Origin: an uncultured Prevotellaceae bacterium
Lineage (GTDB): Bacteria; Bacteroidota; Bacteroidia; Bacteroidales; Bacteroidaceae
Assembly (NCBI GenBank): GCA_947176655.1
Contig: CAMWRK010000016.1
Coordinates: 1 to 16,217, forward strand
Length of the DNA: 16,217 bases
Direction: 5' to 3'
Translations under genes and position numbers: made by a program
Part shown: positions 7,587-15,225 of the stretch, piece by piece
How the letters are laid out: each line of letters starts with the position of its first letter
How positions within the stretch are numbered: position 1 is the stretch's first letter
The notes under the pieces: generated by a model
Told to the model about the DNA's origin: nothing
What the model saw: only the letters and a program-made list of their open reading frames with translations
Databases searched by the model: none

Positions 7587-10502
7587 TCAACCATTCTTCT
7601 TGGGCTGCTTGTTGAACTTATATATCACGCGCAGAATGACGTTGCGCGGAATGACGTTGCGCCATGTCTCTGTAGTTCCCTGAGCGTTCACAGTGTATGT
7701 TATGTTGGAGAGTTGTCCGAGAATGTCATATCCCACAAGGGCAAAGGTGAGGTTGCCTTTCATGATGCTCTTTGACAGTTGTGCGTTCCACACGAAGTCG
7801 CCTCTGTTCATGACCTCGTATGTATAGCCGAAACGTTTGAAGTAGGTCAGGTCTGTCGCCAATTGCAGATTCCACGGCATTGTGATATTACCGTTCACAC
7901 CGACACTGAAGTCCGCAGCATTGATGGTCTGAAAGTTCTCGCGTCTGCTTTCGGCATGGTTCCATGCTATCTGTGTCTTGGTTCCAAGACGTACTTTTTT
8001 ACGGCTGTATTCGAATTTTACCGGCAATACCAGATAGTTTGTGTACACCACGCTACGTTGTGGCACCTGCATGCCTGTTCCCGTTAAGTCTACATTGTGA
8101 TTCAGATAATTCGCCATCTGTGCATATACAGAAAAACCATTCTTACCCAACCGGCTGCTGAATGTGACGGCCATTTTCGTGTCCCAGTTGCCGTTGACGT
8201 TTTCCGGACGGAACGTTCTCACACCGGTGTTAATGTCGTAAATCTGTGCCGTAGCCACGGCATTGCGATAAACGTTTATGCCTATATTTGCCCATACTCT
8301 CTGTCCGTGCTTCACATTCCATGTTCCAGGGTTGTAGTAGAATGTTGCAGAGAAAACATCCGTATTACGTAAATCGGTGTTTCCTACTCTGATGTTAAGC
8401 GGGTCGCTGTCAAAGCGCAGTCCCATGAGCGAGAACATGGACGGAAGCCTTTGCTGGTAGTTCAACTTCAGTTTCAGAGCGTGCCTCATGCCTGCCGTAT
8501 TGCGTTCAGTCTCCAGTTCAAATGATGGCAACAACGCCGTGCGCCAGTCGTTTCTCTGCGTCTGTCCGTTGTACTTCCAATTCTCATGTTGCACTGTCAG
8601 CCCCGCTTTCCAACCGAAATACAATCGTGTGTATTTCTTGTTGTCTCTGTATGTGGTCTTGTCATAGCGTCCGTTGAATTGTAAAACGAATTTATGTTCC
8701 ACATCGTCAGTCAGATAACTGTTGGGTCTGTCCAATGCTTCCAATAGAGCAGCTTGCGTAGATGGCAACACTCCGATTTCGGCATTGTTCATTTCCTCCA
8801 ACCAGTCCAGACGGTACAACGAGTTCTCTTTCTTATCGTGTGTATAGAAATAGTCTGCACTGGCATTGGCCACCCAGTCCCAGTTGACATCGAATGGCAG
8901 TTCCATGTTAAAGTTTATGTTTGCATCAAGATGGTCTAATGGCAAATTATCGTAACGGTTACGCCAGTCACTCTGCGTTTTGTAGTCCAGACTGTATTGC
9001 TCATAATTGTTTTTCGTGATATGTCCACCATTGAGTCGTCCGTTGAAATGCAGCGACGTTGGGTATCCGGGAATTTTGTAGTCAACGCCTGTCGTTATCC
9101 CGCCATTGACGTTAGTACTATTTCCTTTTGTTTGGTTCTGCACCTTGTTTATTAATATTCCTGTCAGTTTCTTGCCGGTACTTGTTCCTTGGAAGAGCGA
9201 CTCCCAATCATCCGTCTCAAGTGGATTCTCTGAAAACTCGGCAGCATAAGACTTATCACAATCATTGTCATGACGGAAAGTAAAATAAGGGCGGATACGC
9301 AACTGCAATGTATTTCTGTTGCGTTCGGGGCCGAGGTTAAGGTGCAGATAGTGAAATGTATTGAAGGCTGTGGTTTTGTATCTTGCCAATAGTCTGCTGC
9401 GTGTGAATGTACTTCCTGTATTTTGAAAATGCTCCACGTTTTCCAGCATGTTTCTGTCTGTATCATAATGGGACGCGCTGGCATTACCCTCTACTCTCCA
9501 GCGCCTCTGCTTGTCATATACCATATAGTCAAAACCACCGTTTTCTGTAGTACTGATGCCACTTCCTATTTCACTTGGCGACCATTCTCCGCTACTGCCT
9601 GGCTTTCGGCTTTCATGGGTGTTGTTGGCATTGGCATAAAATGTCAGTCGTGACTGTGGTGTGAAACGCATGGCAAAAAGCCGGCCTAACCATCGTTCCT
9701 CTGTGCCTGCACCGGCTTCAATGTTACCCAACCAGCCAATTTGGTATTGACGCTTCAAATTTACATCCATTACGCGCTGCCCCTTCGACACCTTGCGCCC
9801 CACCTCCTTGCTTATTGCTTCGTGAAAATCATCCTCTTTCTCATATACCTTAATATTCTGTACTGTGTATGCCGGCAGATTATCAAGCATCACCCTGTTG
9901 TCCCCCTTGAAAAAATCCTTGCCGTTCAGCAGCAGGCTTTCTATCTGCTCGCCGTTGACGAATATGCGGCCGTCCCGCTTCAATTCCACTCCTGGCAATT
10001 GCTCCACCAAGGCATCAAGCATGGAGCCTTCCGCCAGATTGAATGCATCGGCATTGTATATTACAGTGTCCCCCCTTGTGTAGAATTTCACCTTAGTGGC
10101 CGTAACCGCCACCTCTTCAAGTTGCCGTACTTTCGGCTTTCTCCGCATTCTTATGTAGCCCAACTTGTATCCATTCTCAAGTCTGCCTATCTTGAACTTT
10201 ATTCTTTTCTCAACACTGTAATACATCGGGTTGCTGATACGGAGGATAAACTCTCCGCTGCGAGTGCCTAACATAATAGAAAAAACACTTTGGTTATATT
10301 TTTGGTCTAATCTTGCCATAGTTCTACCAACAACCACACTGTCAAGTGTCATCAACTCTACACATGTGCTGTCACATATAGGTGACTTCATATTGAAAGC
10401 ATCGCACGGCCATCCCCAGACCCAGATGCTATCTTTGACATTGGCATTAGCATGGGCTGTAGACAAGAAGAGGCATACCCAAAAGAGTATGTGTTTACAC
10501 AT
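7587..10502 (-). CDS. Outer-membrane beta-barrel protein, TonB-dependent-receptor-like, of the peptide-export locus
   Basis: This 971-aa protein has a signal peptide (residues 1-20, MCKHILFWVCLFLSTAHANA). A carboxypeptidase-regulatory-like beta-sandwich follows at about 25-125 (CVELMTLDSVVVG, FILRISNPMYY). A plug-like domain covers about 128-220, with LEEVAVTATK, RGDTVIYNADAFNLAEGSML and LPGVELKRDGRIFVNG. The rest is a large barrel of alternating aromatic and polar strands, ending VIYKFNKQPKKNG. This is the outer-membrane protein type that accompanies Bacteroidetes C39 exporters and could carry peptides or substrates across the outer membrane; the role is inferred. I chose the ATG at 10502 for the signal peptide; upstream in-frame codons to 10577 overlap nothing useful. 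The exporter starts 5 bp downstream. The C-terminus carries a 15-bp tandem repeat (7634-7663). It is homologous to the decayed barrels at 10598-10716 and 15212-16217. Confidence 0.88.
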   Translation of the reverse strand: MCKHILFWVCLFLSTAHANANVKDSIWVWGWPCDAFNMKSPICDSTCVELMTLDSVVVGRTMARLDQKYNQSVFSIMLGTRSGEFILRISNPMYYSVEKRIKFKIGRLENGYKLGYIRMRRKPKVRQLEEVAVTATKVKFYTRGDTVIYNADAFNLAEGSMLDALVEQLPGVELKRDGRIFVNGEQIESLLLNGKDFFKGDNRVMLDNLPAYTVQNIKVYEKEDDFHEAISKEVGRKVSKGQRVMDVNLKRQYQIGWLGNIEAGAGTEERWLGRLFAMRFTPQSRLTFYANANNTHESRKPGSSGEWSPSEIGSGISTTENGGFDYMVYDKQRRWRVEGNASASHYDTDRNMLENVEHFQNTGSTFTRSRLLARYKTTAFNTFHYLHLNLGPERNRNTLQLRIRPYFTFRHDNDCDKSYAAEFSENPLETDDWESLFQGTSTGKKLTGILINKVQNQTKGNSTNVNGGITTGVDYKIPGYPTSLHFNGRLNGGHITKNNYEQYSLDYKTQSDWRNRYDNLPLDHLDANINFNMELPFDVNWDWVANASADYFYTHDKKENSLYRLDWLEEMNNAEIGVLPSTQAALLEALDRPNSYLTDDVEHKFVLQFNGRYDKTTYRDNKKYTRLYFGWKAGLTVQHENWKYNGQTQRNDWRTALLPSFELETERNTAGMRHALKLKLNYQQRLPSMFSLMGLRFDSDPLNIRVGNTDLRNTDVFSATFYYNPGTWNVKHGQRVWANIGINVYRNAVATAQIYDINTGVRTFRPENVNGNWDTKMAVTFSSRLGKNGFSVYAQMANYLNHNVDLTGTGMQVPQRSVVYTNYLVLPVKFEYSRKKVRLGTKTQIAWNHAESRRENFQTINAADFSVGVNGNITMPWNLQLATDLTYFKRFGYTYEVMNRGDFVWNAQLSKSIMKGNLTFALVGYDILGQLSNITYTVNAQGTTETWRNVIPRNVILRVIYKFNKQPKKNG
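7634..7663. repeat. 15-bp tandem direct repeat in the barrel 3' end
   Basis: The plus strand holds GAATGACGTTGCGCG followed at once by GAATGACGTTGCGCC, 14 of 15 bases identical. In the protein this reads RNVIP-RNVIL just before the last strand. The other two barrel ends in the window have equal length here but unrelated residues, so the repeat seems to have replaced rather than lengthened the sequence. Confidence 0.8.
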
Positions 10503-10597
10503 TTGAGAATGAAGAGGAGAATGGATGCTGCAATGGAATGCAAAGCCATTATGTTGGGCAATAAATTTCATAGACAACTATTTGTGGTGGGGGATAT

Positions 10598-10716
10598 TCA
10601 AGGACACTCATCTTTTTTCGGTTGCTTGTTGAACTTGTATATCACACGCAACATTCCATAGCGCGCAGGATGATATTGCGCCATGTCTCGGTAGTGGCAT
10701 GTACATTCACCGTCTC
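10598..10716 (-). pseudogene. Frameshifted C-terminal remnant of another outer-membrane barrel gene
   Basis: This minus-strand scrap encodes the last 35-40 residues of a barrel like the intact one downstream. One frame reads ETVNVHATTETWRNII and a second reads PARYGMLRVIYKFNKQPKK followed by DECP and a TGA at 10600-10598. The intact copy reads YTVNAQGTTETWRNVI then LRVIYKFNKQPKKNG. Restoring a single C in a C run (plus-strand GG at 10668-10669) joins the two frames into a continuous match. Upstream of ETVNV the similarity ends and a stop soon follows in frame, so the rest of the gene is gone. It lies between the exported-protein gene (stop 10752) and the intact barrel (start 10502). The homology is plain; whether it arose by deletion between tandem barrels or by partial duplication is inference. 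Confidence 0.8.
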
Positions 10717-10751
10717 ATGCGCGGGACGGTTTGGTCATGTGTGGTGATGTG

Positions 10752-11669
10752 TCAGTTCGCTCCGGTGTCTAACCGTTCAAGGCCTGACGGGGAGACGCTC
10801 TTGTATTTGTACCAGTCGTAGGGGAAAGCGATGCTGCCTTCCGAGTCGATGCGCATGACCAGCAGGCGTCCGTCCGGAAGGAGCCTCAGTCCAAGCCCCT
10901 GCCTGTATGAGGCCTGGAAATATGCGGTGTTGCCCCTCTCTACCAGGTCAAGGTGTGCCTGTTTCCTTGCAGCTATTTTCTTTGCCATGTCGTACAGTTC
11001 TCTGTAGAGCATGCGGTTGCGTTCCGATGCCGGCAACTCGTATATGTTGCCGCAGCTTATGTCGCACTCGTTTCCGACGCTCAGCCAGCTTATGCTCATG
11101 TTGCGCGAGTATCTTACGGGAATGTTTTTCACGTCCTTGCCCCTTGCAATCTGTGCCACGAGGGAGTCTATCCCCTCCAGCGTGGCGGGCGATTCCGCAA
11201 TCTCCTTGTCAAGGTAGTCCGACTGATGGCACACCAGTTTCACACGTCTGCCGTATTGTTGGTATATGAGGAAGGAACGTACCGACAGGTCACGCGCCAT
11301 GTCGCCGCCGTTCGGGAAATGATAGCATTTCGGCAGCTGCGGATTGCCTTTCAGGGTTTCGCGCCATATCATGGTGTATGTCAACGTGTCGTCTCTCCGA
11401 TACCTGTTGCTCTCCGGAGCATGGGGCAGCATCCTGTCCAGACATCGTACAACTGATGCCATCTTCCCAGTGGTGGTGTTGCCAAGTTCCAGTATCACCG
11501 TATTGGCATAGACACTGTTTCCGGATGTGCGCATCACTTTCTCCTTCTCTTGCAGATTTCCGGAATAGTCCCGGCGCAACACCGACAGAAGTTCGTCGAA
11601 ACGTTCCTGTGCATTGAGACACAGAGCTGGTATTATCAGTATGTATGCAAGCAGCAAATGTTTTTTCAT
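10752..11669 (-). CDS. Exported protein of unknown function, third gene of the sigma/anti-sigma unit
   Basis: I do not recognise this 305-aa protein. Residues 1-20 form a signal peptide (KKHLLLAYILIIPALCL, cleavage at NA before Gln21, a common Bacteroidetes pattern), so the mature protein is periplasmic or outer-membrane associated. No transmembrane segment follows. The first part (TVILELGNTTTGKMASVVRC, about 58-77) and a central charged region rich in Arg and Tyr are followed by a C-terminal part with GLGLRLLPDGRLLVMRIDSE, which looks like beta strands. It starts 37 bp after the anti-sigma stop and probably shares its transcript. A sensor, effector or target of the sigma system is a reasonable guess from position only. 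Coding status is well supported by length, signal peptide and spacing. Confidence 0.8.
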   Translation of the reverse strand: MKKHLLLAYILIIPALCLNAQERFDELLSVLRRDYSGNLQEKEKVMRTSGNSVYANTVILELGNTTTGKMASVVRCLDRMLPHAPESNRYRRDDTLTYTMIWRETLKGNPQLPKCYHFPNGGDMARDLSVRSFLIYQQYGRRVKLVCHQSDYLDKEIAESPATLEGIDSLVAQIARGKDVKNIPVRYSRNMSISWLSVGNECDISCGNIYELPASERNRMLYRELYDMAKKIAARKQAHLDLVERGNTAYFQASYRQGLGLRLLPDGRLLVMRIDSEGSIAFPYDWYKYKSVSPSGLERLDTGAN

Positions 11670-11706
11670 GTTGTATAGTTTGTTTTGATAAGTTTGTTGG
11701 CGGACT

Positions 11707-12186
11707 TTATAATTTCGTCAGCATTTCCGTTATTTCCTTCTCCATGGCATTCCTGTGCCTTGTGTCCTGTTGCATGGCTTCTTCCAGTGACGGTACGGCA
11801 TACGTGCTGAGGTTCTCCCCCTGTATGGCATTCTCCTTTTCTGTCTGCCGCGCAGTGGGCAACGGCAGCCACAGGCATGCCGACACGGCGGCTGCTGCCG
11901 TTATGCCTCCTATTCCGTACCATGGTTTGAAGTGCATTGCCCGTTTCACTTGTCTCTGTCCGTCCTGCACGGTGTCCGTCTTTTCGTACAGCCTCCGGCA
12001 GAACCCCTCCGGCAGGGGTGTCTCCGTGTCTTCGGGCAGCATGGAGAGCAGCACCGTTCTCCTTTCTTCCTGTTCTGCAGGGCAGTGCCACGATTTCAGT
12101 GCCCGTGCCAGTTCGCGCTCCTCGGCGAGTGTCGTTTCTCCGTTCAGAAAGCGTGTCAGCAGTCCGTAGGTTTCCTTTTCCGTCAT
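11707..12186 (-). CDS. Probable one-pass membrane anti-sigma factor
   Basis: This 159-aa protein has a cytoplasmic N-terminal part of about 85 residues rich in Glu and Arg helices (TRFLNGETTLAEERELARAL at 11-30, the pattern of Bacteroidetes anti-sigma N-domains), one transmembrane helix at about 89-109 (WYGIGGITAAAAVSACLWLPL's core), and a short periplasmic tail. It starts 16 bp after the stop of the ECF sigma gene. The plan and position match anti-sigma factors that hold an ECF sigma at the membrane. It lacks a FecR-type periplasmic domain, so it is not of the SusC/FecR signalling type, and the signal it senses is unknown. The family is assigned by architecture and context, not by a strong motif. 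Confidence 0.75.
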   Translation of the reverse strand: MTEKETYGLLTRFLNGETTLAEERELARALKSWHCPAEQEERRTVLLSMLPEDTETPLPEGFCRRLYEKTDTVQDGQRQVKRAMHFKPWYGIGGITAAAAVSACLWLPLPTARQTEKENAIQGENLSTYAVPSLEEAMQQDTRHRNAMEKEITEMLTKL

Positions 12187-12202
12187 AATCTTGTTGGCAA
12201 AT

Positions 12203-12703
12203 TCAGGTCTTGAATATCTTGTATTGTTCCAGCAGTTTCCTGCGTCCGCGCGAAAGCAGGCTCCTCACATTGACTTCCGTCTCCCCCGTCAGTGCGGCAA
12301 TCTCCGCCGTCTCCATCTCGGCAAACATGCGTAGCGTCAGCACGCGCGCCATCTTCTCCGGCATGTTCTCCTTTATCCATTCCCTTATGGCCTTGCGCTC
12401 GCTCTCTTGCTCCAGCGTCTCCTCTATGTCCTGGCTGCCGTCTGCCATACAGAACAGTTCCGTGCTGTCCGCAGTCTCGCGTTTGCCTTTCAGACGGTCT
12501 ATGCAGGCATTGCGCAGCGCCACCGTGATGTAGCGTCCCATCTTGTCCCCGGCATCCGGAACGTCCCCTCTGTGCCACAGCCGCATGAACACGTCGTGTA
12601 CGGCATCTTCGGCGTCCTGCCTGTTGCCCAGCATGGCCAGAGCCATGCGGTACAGACGCGGCCCCAGGTATATGTAATTGTGTTCAAACTCCTGTCTTGT
12701 CAT
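12203..12703 (-). CDS. ECF-type RNA polymerase sigma factor
   Basis: This 166-aa protein has sigma region 2 at about 15-45 (YRMALAMLGNRQDAEDAVHD then VFMRLW, the core-binding helix) and region 4 at about 115-160 (MARVLTLRMFAEMETAEIAAL, then TGETEVNVRSLLSRGRRKL, the -35-recognition helix-turn-helix). Regions 1 and 3 are absent, as expected for ECF sigmas, and the length is normal. The ATG at 12703 overlaps the TGA of a 43-codon upstream ORF as ATGA. The gene heads a unit with the anti-sigma factor and the exported protein. Upstream there is an AT run (TATATATATAA on the minus strand, about 12740-12750) but no TAnnTTTG box, which would be consistent with self-activation through a different promoter type. 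Identification is firm; the regulon is unknown. Confidence 0.92.
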   Translation of the reverse strand: MTRQEFEHNYIYLGPRLYRMALAMLGNRQDAEDAVHDVFMRLWHRGDVPDAGDKMGRYITVALRNACIDRLKGKRETADSTELFCMADGSQDIEETLEQESERKAIREWIKENMPEKMARVLTLRMFAEMETAEIAALTGETEVNVRSLLSRGRRKLLEQYKIFKT

Positions 12704-12831
12704 GAAACGTACCGGACGTGGATGATTTTGTTGACTGACTTATATATATAACGAACCAGGTCGCCGTTTTGTGGCAGCATGGTGTCGTTTTCTTTATACA
12801 AAGTCTCTTTTCCAAGAACGGAAGCTATCAT
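12700..12831 (-). CDS. Possible 43-aa leader ORF overlapping the sigma start
   Basis: An ATG at 12831 opens a 43-codon ORF (MIASVLGKETLYKENDTM, then LPQNGDLVRYIYK and a basic tail) whose TGA overlaps the sigma ATG as ATGA. Such an overlap can couple translation of the two. It has no signal peptide, no double-glycine leader and no family I recognise, and the AT run that might be the sigma promoter lies inside it. It may well be chance. Confidence 0.25.
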   Translation of the reverse strand: MIASVLGKETLYKENDTMLPQNGDLVRYIYKSVNKIIHVRYVS

Positions 12832-12966
12832 CGAACCAACGTTGATTTTGTCCACAAATCAGGATGTCGCACCGTGTTGTCCCGATGTCGTTCGTATAAT
12901 CATGCAAAAAAATATATAGTATGTAACAATAAAGCCTAAAGTTCCTACTAGTGTTTTGGTGTGCAT
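12704..12966. other. 263-bp gap between the fucosyltransferase and the sigma unit
   Basis: Apart from the uncertain 43-codon ORF, I see no gene here. The minus strand holds a T run (seven T at about 12908-12914, after ACTATATA) with no GC-rich stem before it, so a terminator for the fucosyltransferase is not established. The AT run near 12740-12750 may belong to the sigma promoter. Confidence 0.4.
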
Positions 12967-13764
12967 CTATATAATGTCCCATCCATGAGGGATTAAATCT
13001 GCAATGCTTAAATGCGCAAGCCTCGGCCCGAACCATCGTTTGGGAGCAACAACCGGGCTGTTTATTTTGGGATCAAGCCAGGCTCCCCACCAGCTGTATG
13101 TACTATTGCTAATAATATGTCCATAGCACATGCTTTGCAAATACAGATTCTCTACCGGGGTGACATCGTCTATGACGTGGAAGTTAGACCCAGCAAAATT
13201 CTCCCTACACCATACCGTATCATCACTTGTAACCAAGAAGTGCCTGTCTGCGCCCAGACATGCTATCGCTGCCTCAAAATATGAAAAAGGCTGAACCGGA
13301 TGGTAATCTTCTACACGCAGATAATCACCACGTCGCACATTGATGCTTATTGGATGCAAGCGCAACAATGTTCCGTATTTCTCTTCCAGACGTGTCCTGA
13401 CACTATCTTCCATTTGAAAAAGGTGTCGCACCAAAGGCTTGTTGAAATACCGTTCCGACTGAAAATATCCGTGAAGGCAGATGTTAGCCTCATGTGGTAA
13501 AGGATGATAGCCAAAAGCAACTTCATTGTAGATAGTATAAGGACGTGGTATCTCATCTACAAAATGGAAATTGCGGAACAGGTTTGATTTATACTTCTCT
13601 ACATACTCGTACAAACAACAACTGTCAGGTTCTGCAACCCAGCTGCCAGGCCTCGGACATGCGTAACACTCCAAACTCATTTCGTGTGCTAAAGAGGCAG
13701 CAGCAGCAAGTTGAAACATATTGTTGCCCATTCTTCCCATCAGTTGTACATAAATAGCATCCAT
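12967..13764 (-). CDS. Alpha-1,2-fucosyltransferase-like glycosyltransferase (GT11)
   Basis: This 265-aa cytoplasmic enzyme should move fucose from GDP-fucose to a sugar acceptor, usually a surface glycan. The GT11 blocks are all visible: LMGRMGNNMFQLAAAASLA at 8-26 (the start pattern G-x-G-N-x-x-F-Q), HGYFQSERYF at 98-107, VRRGDY at 143-148 (the GDP-fucose-binding motif, with Ile-Asn in place of the usual His just before it), and SNSTYSWWGAWL at 219-230. Length is slightly below the usual 280-300. I chose the ATG at 13764; the in-frame TTG at 13791 is less likely. It lies 150 bp after the radical SAM gene, so shared transcription is possible but not shown. It could act on O-antigen or capsule with no link to the peptide locus. 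Family is firm; acceptor and exact linkage are not known. Confidence 0.88.
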   Translation of the reverse strand: MDAIYVQLMGRMGNNMFQLAAAASLAHEMSLECYACPRPGSWVAEPDSCCLYEYVEKYKSNLFRNFHFVDEIPRPYTIYNEVAFGYHPLPHEANICLHGYFQSERYFNKPLVRHLFQMEDSVRTRLEEKYGTLLRLHPISINVRRGDYLRVEDYHPVQPFSYFEAAIACLGADRHFLVTSDDTVWCRENFAGSNFHVIDDVTPVENLYLQSMCYGHIISNSTYSWWGAWLDPKINSPVVAPKRWFGPRLAHLSIADLIPHGWDII

Positions 13765-13914
13765 CGGTAATTCTAAACTTTTGATGCGCAAATAGATTAT
13801 AGAAAAGCGACACCTGCATCACGCTACATATCAACATCTCAACATTGACATCTGCCAGCCATGCATATGCAGGCATGAGACACAGCCCATCTATTCAAAA
13901 GTAATAGGTAAAAG

Positions 13915-15225
13915 TCATTGTATCCCATTATTTTTTTTATATTGTCCAAGAATAAACAATGCCCTCCCTTTGATAATGCTCTGTATTCTTTCATCATCAT
14001 ATCCTTTGGGACATGAATCTGTATCAACTCCTTCTATTTTCATTTGACTACATCCTCCATGACAAATAGGATAAATCCGACACTGACGGCAAAAATCATT
14101 GCCATACTTTATCGCCATGCGCTTTTCGTGTTTCGCATTCCATACGACATTGCCATCCTGAGTAAGAATCCCCTCTCTGCTCTTTGTGTTGAAATCACGT
14201 GCTGTACATTTATATAAATCACCATTATAATTTATTACAATGGAATTCCTCTTGTCTGCATAGCAATATGGGACAACATAATTTTGGGATGGATTGACAG
14301 CCCAACCCGCCTTCTCAAATGCACACTCTATATCGGCAACCTTTTCCTCTATCTGTTTCGCATTTCCTTCGTTATCCTGCCATACGCGCTGGAACGTAAA
14401 GTTTACTTTATCTCTATTGAAATTCGAAAGATTCTGAAAATCATATAGAACATCAATGAATGATGGCAGAGATTTGGCTGTATAATTAAATCTGACACTT
14501 ACAGAGAATCCCATTGATGAAGCCAATCGAATATGTTCGATGATGGTAGAATAGGTTGTTTCATTATTCTTTGTTCTTCTCACCGTATTGTGCACATTCT
14601 CATTGCCATCTATTGTGATTTGGAAGGAAACGTTGAGTCCATCCATCTGTTTAAGAATCCTTTCCGTTAATAAATACGCATTTGTGGTAAAATGTATGAA
14701 CAAGGCAATGCCATGTTCATTACAGACATTTACAGCCTCTTCAATAATGTCTTTGACAATTTTGTCAAAACACAACAAAGGCTCTCCACCAAAAAATGAA
14801 AGATTGAACTTCTCTATGGTTCTCGAATCAGAGATTTTCCTTATACACGCAATAACTGCTTGCTTGACATTTACATTCATAGCAGGCATATTCTTATGAG
14901 TTTCATAGCAATACCAGCACTTCATATTACATGCAAGCGTAGGGTTTATGGTTACGGCAAACTCTTTCATCTCCTTTTCCTCATTTTCCTTAGCAATAAT
15001 GTAATCGTTAACTTCATCAATGCCGTCTTCGACAAGAACCCCTTTCTTTATGAGATATGAAAATAGTTCTGGATGTAAATCCTGAATATTTTCAGGGGTG
15101 TTTCTCCATTGCTCATAGATTTCTGCCAATTGCGGGTTAAGGGTAACTATCTCATCGGACATGGCATTGTATATCACCATTCCAGTGTGATCTTTTAGGC
15201 ATAAGTTAAATTTACTTTCTTTCAT
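13915..15225 (-). CDS. Radical SAM/SPASM enzyme, probable peptide maturase
   Basis: This 436-aa cytoplasmic enzyme carries the radical SAM 4Fe-4S motif CNMKCWYC (Cys99, Cys103, Cys106), GGEP at 146-149 for SAM binding, and a full SPASM domain: Cys321, Gly335 and Cys340 (C-x13-G-x4-C), then CRQCRIYPICHGGC (Cys379, 382, 388, 392; C-x2-C-x5-C-x3-C) and Cys405. Residues 1-80 form an N-terminal domain that may bind a peptide leader. This layout is that of Bacteroidetes radical SAM peptide maturases (for example those of the GG-Bacteroidales type), which alter a ribosomal peptide. The ATG at 15225 overlaps the end of the decayed barrel by 14 bp, so the two were once coupled. Base composition is more AT-rich than in the left-hand genes. 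The superfamily is certain; the peptide substrate and chemistry are not visible in the window. An anaerobic sulfatase-maturase-like role is less likely because no sulfatase is nearby. Confidence 0.88.
   Translation of the reverse strand: MKESKFNLCLKDHTGMVIYNAMSDEIVTLNPQLAEIYEQWRNTPENIQDLHPELFSYLIKKGVLVEDGIDEVNDYIIAKENEEKEMKEFAVTINPTLACNMKCWYCYETHKNMPAMNVNVKQAVIACIRKISDSRTIEKFNLSFFGGEPLLCFDKIVKDIIEEAVNVCNEHGIALFIHFTTNAYLLTERILKQMDGLNVSFQITIDGNENVHNTVRRTKNNETTYSTIIEHIRLASSMGFSVSVRFNYTAKSLPSFIDVLYDFQNLSNFNRDKVNFTFQRVWQDNEGNAKQIEEKVADIECAFEKAGWAVNPSQNYVVPYCYADKRNSIVINYNGDLYKCTARDFNTKSREGILTQDGNVVWNAKHEKRMAIKYGNDFCRQCRIYPICHGGCSQMKIEGVDTDSCPKGYDDERIQSIIKGRALFILGQYKKNNGIQ

Noticed and set aside
13862..13871. 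Perfect 10-bp palindrome TGCATATGCA as an operator
   Set aside because: It is a single short AT-rich palindrome with no second copy nearby and no promoter in the gap.
13765..13914. Precursor peptide in the gap between the radical SAM and fucosyltransferase genes
   Set aside because: The only start codons there give a 19-codon ORF or a frame that runs through the fucosyltransferase gene out of frame; neither has a GG leader or core-like repeat.
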